Below the pieces are notes generated by a model, which saw only the letters and a program-made list of their open reading frames with translations, did not search any database and was not told the DNA's origin. This document shows positions 40,916-44,936 of a stretch of DNA of 44,936 bases, in pieces. The stretch comes from Streptomyces sp. Ru71. GTDB lineage: Bacteria; Actinomycetota; Actinomycetes; Streptomycetales; Streptomycetaceae. Location of the stretch: the NCBI RefSeq assembly GCF_002920535.1, contig NZ_PQSS01000061.1, positions 1-44,936 on the forward strand, read 5' to 3'. Numbering within the stretch: position 1 is the stretch's first letter; every line of letters starts with the position of its first letter. Both the position numbers and the translations under genes were made by a program.

Positions 40916-41089
40916 TCAACTCCCCTGGACTGGGGGGCCGATGTGCCGTCGGCGGGCGTTGTTGTACAGGCGCATCAGATGTTTCGCGACGGCACAGGCG
41001 GCTCCGTCCGCGTGACACTGACGGCATGTGCGCACGTGCTGCTGGTAGGCGGCGCGGGCTTCTTCGAGGGCGGCGTTCTCAGCGGGCAT
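40916..41089 (-). CDS. 57-residue Cys-containing protein
   Basis: ATG 41089 is preceded by CGGAG with 8-base spacing, and the frame ends at the TCA (stop TGA) at 40916-40918. The peptide begins MPAENAALEEARAAYQQHVR, is followed by TCRQCHADGAACAVA, and ends RRRHIGPPVQGS. Helical first and last thirds surround a CxxCH-x5-C centre that could bind zinc or iron. I do not recognise a named family. Its compact design and ribosome site make it a likely real gene. It is divergent from the peptide operon. Confidence 0.7.
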   Translation of the reverse strand: MPAENAALEEARAAYQQHVRTCRQCHADGAACAVAKHLMRLYNNARRRHIGPPVQGS

Positions 41090-41260
41090 GACAAATCTCC
41101 GAATGAGGGGCGCGTGCTTCAGACAGCGCCGGAATCGACGGTACGGGCACCCGGAGACAAGGTGATCATGTTACTGCCGGTACTGGAAAGTCGGCCCGGA
41201 GCCGCCGATCCGGTCACGGAAGGTGATCGCCCACCCGCGTGGGACAGGAGCCCAGGAACG

Positions 41261-41289
41261 TTGAAAAAGTGACGAAAAGGTATTTATGG
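41261..41289 (+). promoter_or_regulatory. A/T-rich promoter-like region before the peptide operon
   Basis: TTGAAA at 41261-41266 resembles a -35 element. TATTTATGG begins 14 bases later, and a 17-base spacing would place a weak -10 at TTTATG (41284-41289). The stretch 41259-41300 is clearly A/T-rich compared with its surroundings. Position fits the transcript for 41369-44936. Confidence 0.35.
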
Positions 41290-41368
41290 GATTTTCGGCA
41301 TCATCAGCGCAAAACGGGTGAACCAGTGAGGTGGGTATCCGCTCAACCCCCACAGGGAGATGGTCATA

Positions 41369-41547
41369 TGCCTTCCACCGAGCGCATGATCGACGAACTC
41401 GTCGACGTCGACCTCGAAGAAGTCCTGGACCCGGCCGAGCCCGACGGTGTCTACCGCGACAGCAGGCAGTGCGCCGCCCTGGCGCTGCAGTCGGGCACCA
41501 CCACCCTGCTGCTCTCGCCGCCGACCCCCCGCCCGAAGAAGGGCTGA
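41369..41547 (+). CDS. 59-residue peptide, possible precursor of an unknown RiPP-like system
   Basis: ATG 41369 has GGGAGA 6-11 bases upstream. The N-terminal half (STERMIDELVDVDLEEVL) is acidic and helical, with ten Asp/Glu in residues 1-27. After DPAEPDG the remainder turns polar and basic: Cys35 in SRQCAALAL, then SGTTTLLLSPPTPRPKKG. This acidic-leader plus Thr/Ser/Cys-containing tail resembles RiPP precursors in general form, without a match to a named class. It is first in a five-gene run, ending 21 bases before the next start. A plain small accessory protein is the alternative. Confidence 0.55.
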
Positions 41548-41568
41548 GTGGCTCGACGGGAGCATCAC

Positions 41569-42264
41569 ATGGAGCAGTCTGGTACTTCCGCCCTTCTGCA
41601 GGGCGTGGTGCAGGACCTCGCTTCCGGCGTGGCCGCCGCCCTCCGCGGCGGCGGCCACGCCCCCTCGGCCGGCGAGCCACTGCGCGACGGGCCGGCGGAC
41701 GGTGTGGCCCTGGCCGCCGTCAGGGTGCTGGGAGCGGATGTCCTCCTTCCCCACGTCCTCTTCCGCACCGCACCCGACCCGCACGAACTGGCCGCGGTCC
41801 GCACGGCGGTCCAGGCCTTCCCACCTCGCCCCGATGCCGCCCCGGCCGTGGCCTGGAGCCACTGGGGCATGACCCGCGCCCTGCACCGGGTCGACCCCGG
41901 CTCCACCGGCCCGCCCGACGGCGAGCCGGTCACCGGGTGGCTGCGGGACGACTCCTGGCAGTCGCTCACCCACCGGCTCGCCGTGCTGGCCGCGCTCGCC
42001 GTGCCGGGCGAGGACAGCGCGGTCGCCCGCGGCGCCCAGCAACGGGTCGTGGACCTCAGCCGGGGCTTCGTCCGCGCCGTACGCCGAAGGAACTGGCGGC
42101 AGGCCGCCGGAGCCGGACGCTGGCTGGCCCTCCTGCGGGACGTCCCCGACACCCTCGGGCTCGACGCGGGACTGGACTTCGTGGAACTCATGGGTGACGG
42201 CGACGCGTGCGTGGCCCTCCAGGTGCGGGCCGCACGCCTGATGCGCAGCGGAGTCGCCGCATGA
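41569..42264 (+). CDS. helical protein A of the peptide operon, unknown function
   Basis: The 231-residue protein starts at ATG 41569, with GGGAG 6 bases upstream, 21 bases after the peptide stop. The sequence is mostly helical and Ala/Leu-rich (ALLQGVVQDLASGVAAAL, AVAWSHWGMTRALHRVD, SWQSLTHRLAVLAALAVPG). It has no signal peptide or membrane helix. A conserved-looking SHWGMTRAL and a C-terminal DACVALQVRAARLM stand out. No family is recognised. The next ATG overlaps its stop (ATGA at 42261-42264), so protein B is translationally coupled. Confidence 0.65.
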   Translation: MEQSGTSALLQGVVQDLASGVAAALRGGGHAPSAGEPLRDGPADGVALAAVRVLGADVLLPHVLFRTAPDPHELAAVRTAVQAFPPRPDAAPAVAWSHWGMTRALHRVDPGSTGPPDGEPVTGWLRDDSWQSLTHRLAVLAALAVPGEDSAVARGAQQRVVDLSRGFVRAVRRRNWRQAAGAGRWLALLRDVPDTLGLDAGLDFVELMGDGDACVALQVRAARLMRSGVAA

Positions 42265-43514
42265 CGGCCGCCCGCGTGCGGGAGGTGGTCGACCCGGCGT
42301 TCGCCTGGCTGTCCGCCGAGCGCGACCGGTTCGTCCTCGGCGAGGAAGCACTGGACGACGCCGGGGCGGTGAACACCACCTGGAAGCCGCTCGGCGAACT
42401 CGCCCAGGTCTGCTCCACCACCCTGCACCGCACCACCGCCGACGAACCGCTGCACCGTCGCGCGCGGGACCTGCTGGCCTTCGCCTGGCGCCAGACGGAG
42501 CACGGCGAGCTGCTCCTGCGCCAGCAGCGCCGCGAGCCCTTCTCGACGTACCCGCTGGAGGTGTACGCCGCTTTCGCCTCGGCCGGGCTGCGGCACGAGG
42601 GTTTCGCCGCGCTGGCCGCCCGGCTGGCCGCACCCCGCGGCCGGCGGCTCGTGGAGCAGGTGCCGGTGCGCCGGCTGGGCGTGCTCCTGGCCGAGCGGCA
42701 CTGCGGCCGGCACCCCGACGGGGAGGTGCCGGACGTACTGAGCCGCACCTGGCTGGGCGGCCTGGCCGAACCGTGGGCCTTCGAGCGCCTTTCCGGCTAC
42801 GCGCTCACCCATGTCGTCTACCACCTCACCGACTGGGGCCGCGGTGGCCCCGGCCTGCCGCCCCGCCTGGCCGACTACCTGACGCTGTGGCTGCCGGCCT
42901 GGCTCGACACCTGCCTCGACGCCGGCATGTGGGACCTGGCCTGCGAACTGCTGGCCGTCGCGGCGAGCCTGCCGGACCCGGCCGACGCCACCGGCTCCGC
43001 CGGGCACGAGGAGGCGTTGTCGTCCGCTCGGGCCGCCGGCCGGGAGGACGCCTGGGCCGCACTGGCCGCCGGCCACGGGGACGCCTGGGCCGCACTGGCC
43101 GCCGGCCACGAGAACACCTGGGCCGCACGGCCCCCCGGCCACGAGAACACCTGGGCCGCACGGCCCCCCGGCCACGAGAACACCTGGGCCGCACGGCCCC
43201 CCGGCCACGAGAACACCTGGGCCGCACGGCCCCCCGGCCACGAGAACACCTGGGCCGCCCGGGCCCCCGGCCACGGGGACCCCTGGGCCGCTCTGGCCGC
43301 CTGCCAGGACGAGGCCTGGGCCGCTCTGGCCGCCGCCCGGCATCCGAGCGGTGCGATCCCCGAAGAGGCCGAGGGCGCGGCCGACGCGGACGGCGCCCCG
43401 GACTTCCTCGGCCACTACCACTCCACTCTCATGGCGGTCTTCGCGGGCGTCCTGGCCCTGGACCGCCTCGGGGACGCGCGGGTCCCCCCGGGCCGACAAG
43501 GAGCACACGCATGA
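42261..43514 (+). CDS. helical protein B of the peptide operon with an 11-residue repeat
   Basis: The 417-residue protein is paralogous to protein C. Shared features are KPLGELAQVCS near residue 42, EPFSTYPLEVYAAF at about 92-105, YALTHVVYHLTDWG at 180-193 (with His184 and His188), LWLPAWLDTC at about 209-218, and a C-terminal HYHSTLMAVFAG. I recall a domain called DUF6895 for such proteins; this is unverified. Residues 258-356 are nine 11-residue repeats (xxGxxxxWAA[LR]) replacing what is a single short loop in protein C. ATG 42261 follows GGAG and overlaps the previous stop; the 3' end overlaps protein C by ATGA. Confidence 0.75.
   Translation: MTAARVREVVDPAFAWLSAERDRFVLGEEALDDAGAVNTTWKPLGELAQVCSTTLHRTTADEPLHRRARDLLAFAWRQTEHGELLLRQQRREPFSTYPLEVYAAFASAGLRHEGFAALAARLAAPRGRRLVEQVPVRRLGVLLAERHCGRHPDGEVPDVLSRTWLGGLAEPWAFERLSGYALTHVVYHLTDWGRGGPGLPPRLADYLTLWLPAWLDTCLDAGMWDLACELLAVAASLPDPADATGSAGHEEALSSARAAGREDAWAALAAGHGDAWAALAAGHENTWAARPPGHENTWAARPPGHENTWAARPPGHENTWAARPPGHENTWAARAPGHGDPWAALAACQDEAWAALAAARHPSGAIPEEAEGAADADGAPDFLGHYHSTLMAVFAGVLALDRLGDARVPPGRQGAHA
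43032..43328 (+). repeat. coding minisatellite, nine 33-bp units
   Basis: Nine in-frame units encode AAGREDAWAAL, AAGHGDAWAAL, AAGHENTWAAR, four PPGHENTWAAR, APGHGDPWAAL and AACQDEAWAAL. The four central ones are nearly identical DNA. The units at the edges are more diverged, as expected for expansion from the centre by slippage or unequal exchange. Confidence 0.95.
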
Positions 43515-44428
43515 CCGGCGCGCGCCTGATGCACACCGTGGGTGTCCGTGCCCTCGAATGGCTGTGGTCCCACCGCGACGGCTTCCGCCTGGAGGTGGAC
43601 GTGGATCCGGAGGTGGGTTTCCTGGACCGCTTCAAACCGGTCGGCGAACTCGCCCTGGTGTGCACGGTACTCTTCCGCGAAGGGGTGGCCGGCTCACGGC
43701 AGGCTCAATTGGCCCGCCGGCTGCTCGACCACGTCTGGCGCGAGACCCTCGACGGCGGCGCCATGCTGGAACGCGGGCAGCGCACCGAGCCGTTCTCGCC
43801 GATCCCCTTCGAGGTGTACCTGCCCTTCCGGGAACTGGGGTACAGCCGGCCCGGGGTGGAGCGGGCCACCGTGCTGAACCACCGGGTCGAGAGCTGGTCC
43901 GCCTTCGAGACGACACCGACCCGGCGGCTGGGCCTGTCCGCCTTCCAGCGCCGCTTCGGCCTCGACCCGCGGCCGGCCGAGACCGAGGCCTACCGCGCCA
44001 CCTGGCTGGCACGCCGTCCCGAGCCGTGGACGGTGGAGGGCCACACCGCCTACGACATCACCCACGCCGTGTTCCACCTCACCGACTGGGGCGAGCACCC
44101 CGAGCACCTGCCGGCCGACGCCGCCGACTACCTGGCCCTGTGGCTGCCGGCCTGGATCGACGACTGGGTGGACCTCCAGCGCTGGGACCTGCTCGGCGAG
44201 TTGCTCGTGGTCGACGCCTGTCTGCCCCGTCCCACGCTCGACGCCCCGGCGTGGGAGGCCTTCGCCTCCGCCCAGCAACCGGACGGCGCGATGCCCGCGG
44301 TGCGCACGATGCCGGACGGCGACCGGGACGAGGTGTTCGACGTCGTCTACCACCCCACGCTGGTCGCCGCCTTCGCCTCCACGCTGGCGCTGTCGCGGTC
44401 CCTGAGCGAACTGGCCCACGCGTCATGA
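43511..44428 (+). CDS. helical protein C of the peptide operon, paralogue of B
   Basis: The 305-residue protein lacks the repeat and gives the ancestral form of the pair: KPVGELALVCT, EPFSPIPFEVYLPF, YDITHAVFHLTDWG (His185 and His189), LWLPAWIDDWVDLQRWDLL, APAWEAFASAQQPDGAMP and VYHPTLVAAFAS (His281). Invariant His, Asp and Trp positions across B and C are good candidates for active-site or metal residues. ATG 43511 follows AGGAG and overlaps the stop of B; the next gene overlaps its stop by ATGA. No signal peptide. The function is unknown. Confidence 0.75.
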   Translation: MTGARLMHTVGVRALEWLWSHRDGFRLEVDVDPEVGFLDRFKPVGELALVCTVLFREGVAGSRQAQLARRLLDHVWRETLDGGAMLERGQRTEPFSPIPFEVYLPFRELGYSRPGVERATVLNHRVESWSAFETTPTRRLGLSAFQRRFGLDPRPAETEAYRATWLARRPEPWTVEGHTAYDITHAVFHLTDWGEHPEHLPADAADYLALWLPAWIDDWVDLQRWDLLGELLVVDACLPRPTLDAPAWEAFASAQQPDGAMPAVRTMPDGDRDEVFDVVYHPTLVAAFASTLALSRSLSELAHAS

Positions 44429-44936
44429 CCGGCGAACAGGGCACGCCGTGGCCGGACACGACCGCCGGCGACGGGCTCGACGCGCAGCCGGCCATGGACG
44501 GTCTCCGGGAGCAGCCGGCCGTCGACGGCCTCCGGGAGCAGCCGGCCGTCGACGGCCTCCGGGAGCAGCCGGTCGTCCCCGGGCTTCGCGAGCAGCCGGC
44601 GGACGGTGACGAGGAGCGGCTGCGGGAGCGGCTCGCGGCCGCCGTCGACGCCTGCGACGCGCCCGACGCCGTGTTCGCGCTCTCCCGGCACGGCAGGCGG
44701 ACCGTCCACTGCGGCGGCCACCGCACCGCCCCCGTCCCCCGCGAGAGCCTGCGCTACGAGCTCGGCTCGGCCTCGAAGACGTTCACGGGGCTGCTCCTGG
44801 CCCGGCTGATCCAGCGCGGTGTGCTCACCGGCGGGGAGCCGGCGGCCGCCTGCCTGGCACCCGGCCGCGCGACCCGCACCGGCGGGATCACCCTCGCGCA
44901 CCTGGTCACCCACACGGCGGGGCTGCCCGCCCTGCC
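44425..44936 (+). CDS. beta-lactamase-fold serine hydrolase, N-terminal part (runs off the window)
   Basis: About 170 residues are present. A Gly-Leu-Arg-Glu-Gln-Pro repeat tract (16-60) precedes the hydrolase domain. RYELGSASKTFTGLLLARL holds the SxxK motif (Ser115, Lys118) of class C beta-lactamases, PBP4* peptidases and EstB-type esterases, and LVTHTAGLP is the next conserved block. The rest lies outside. No signal peptide is visible, so it would act in the cytoplasm. In the context of the peptide it might be a peptidase or esterase for product maturation, which is inference. Confidence 0.85.
   Translation, partial: MTGEQGTPWPDTTAGDGLDAQPAMDGLREQPAVDGLREQPAVDGLREQPVVPGLREQPADGDEERLRERLAAAVDACDAPDAVFALSRHGRRTVHCGGHRTAPVPRESLRYELGSASKTFTGLLLARLIQRGVLTGGEPAAACLAPGRATRTGGITLAHLVTHTAGLPAL
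44470..44604 (+). repeat. coding minisatellite, five 27-bp units
   Basis: In-frame 9-residue units DGLDAQPAM, DGLREQPAV, DGLREQPAV, DGLREQPVV and PGLREQPAD lie before the serine-hydrolase domain. The middle copies are almost identical DNA, so the array is young. Confidence 0.92.

Noticed and set aside
41239..41368. N-terminal extension of the 59-residue peptide to an earlier start at 41239
   Set aside because: The added residues come from the A/T-rich promoter-like region, and the ATG at 41369 has a good ribosome site.
43032..43328. Possible CRISPR array in the 33-bp repeats
   Set aside because: The units are directly adjacent with no spacers, multiples of three in length, and in the frame of a gene.
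1..44936. Mobile element or genomic island boundaries
   Set aside because: No transposase, integrase, tRNA or flanking direct repeats were seen. Composition looks uniform apart from short A/T-rich promoters.

Overview
The window is high-GC actinobacterial chromosome, almost certainly Streptomyces. It has dense G/C-ending codons, GTG starts, GGAGG-type ribosome sites, SpoIIE-family phosphatases, a MocR regulator, a CebR-like LacI regulator with palindromic boxes, and a GH12 cellulase beside a CelS2-type LPMO. No rRNA, tRNA, CRISPR array, transposase or integrase was seen. The very long open frames antisense to the genes are GC-bias shadows.

Layout. 1-3.7 kb: the edge of a membrane protein gene, a cupin, a methyltransferase, CbiZ and an MpaB/Lcp-type oxygenase. 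3.7-7.5 kb: a copper island. A secreted His-rich YtkA-like protein is divergent from a small HMA protein and CopA, with three CsoR-like palindromes between them. 7.5-10.6 kb: two small proteins, a urea transporter and a P450. 10.6-15.8 kb: VOC protein, SDR, flavin reductase, an AraC regulator divergent from a frameshifted MFS efflux gene, and an aldo/keto reductase. 15.8-24.7 kb: a 937-residue SpoIIE phosphatase/kinase, a MocR regulator, a MOSC-reductase-ferredoxin fusion, a second SpoIIE phosphatase, a DUF4344-type lipoprotein and an Lrp remnant. 24.9-28.9 kb: a GDSL esterase, a GNAT acetyltransferase, and a two-domain alpha/beta hydrolase whose 19-bp-spacer promoter overlaps the start region of a divergent MerR gene. 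29-35 kb: an APC permease with a possible Tyr-rich leader ORF, DedA, SRPBCC and a large-subunit catalase.

34.8-38.6 kb is a cellulose unit: a CebR-like repressor, CebR-type boxes (one at the centre of a 36-bp palindrome behind the repressor gene), a GH12-CBM2 endoglucanase and an AA10-CBM2 copper LPMO. 38.7-41.1 kb holds an SRPBCC protein, a phytase remnant, a diacylglycerol-kinase-like protein and a 57-residue Cys protein not previously delimited.

41.4-44.9 kb is the least explained part. A 59-residue acidic-leader-like peptide is followed by a tightly coupled operon: an unrecognised helical protein, two paralogous helical proteins sharing an HxxxHLTDWG motif, and a beta-lactamase-fold serine hydrolase that runs off the window. 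The last three junctions are ATGA overlaps. Two of these genes carry in-frame minisatellites (9 x 33 bp and 5 x 27 bp). It is offered as a candidate uncharacterised peptide-modification or RiPP-like system. That function is inference.
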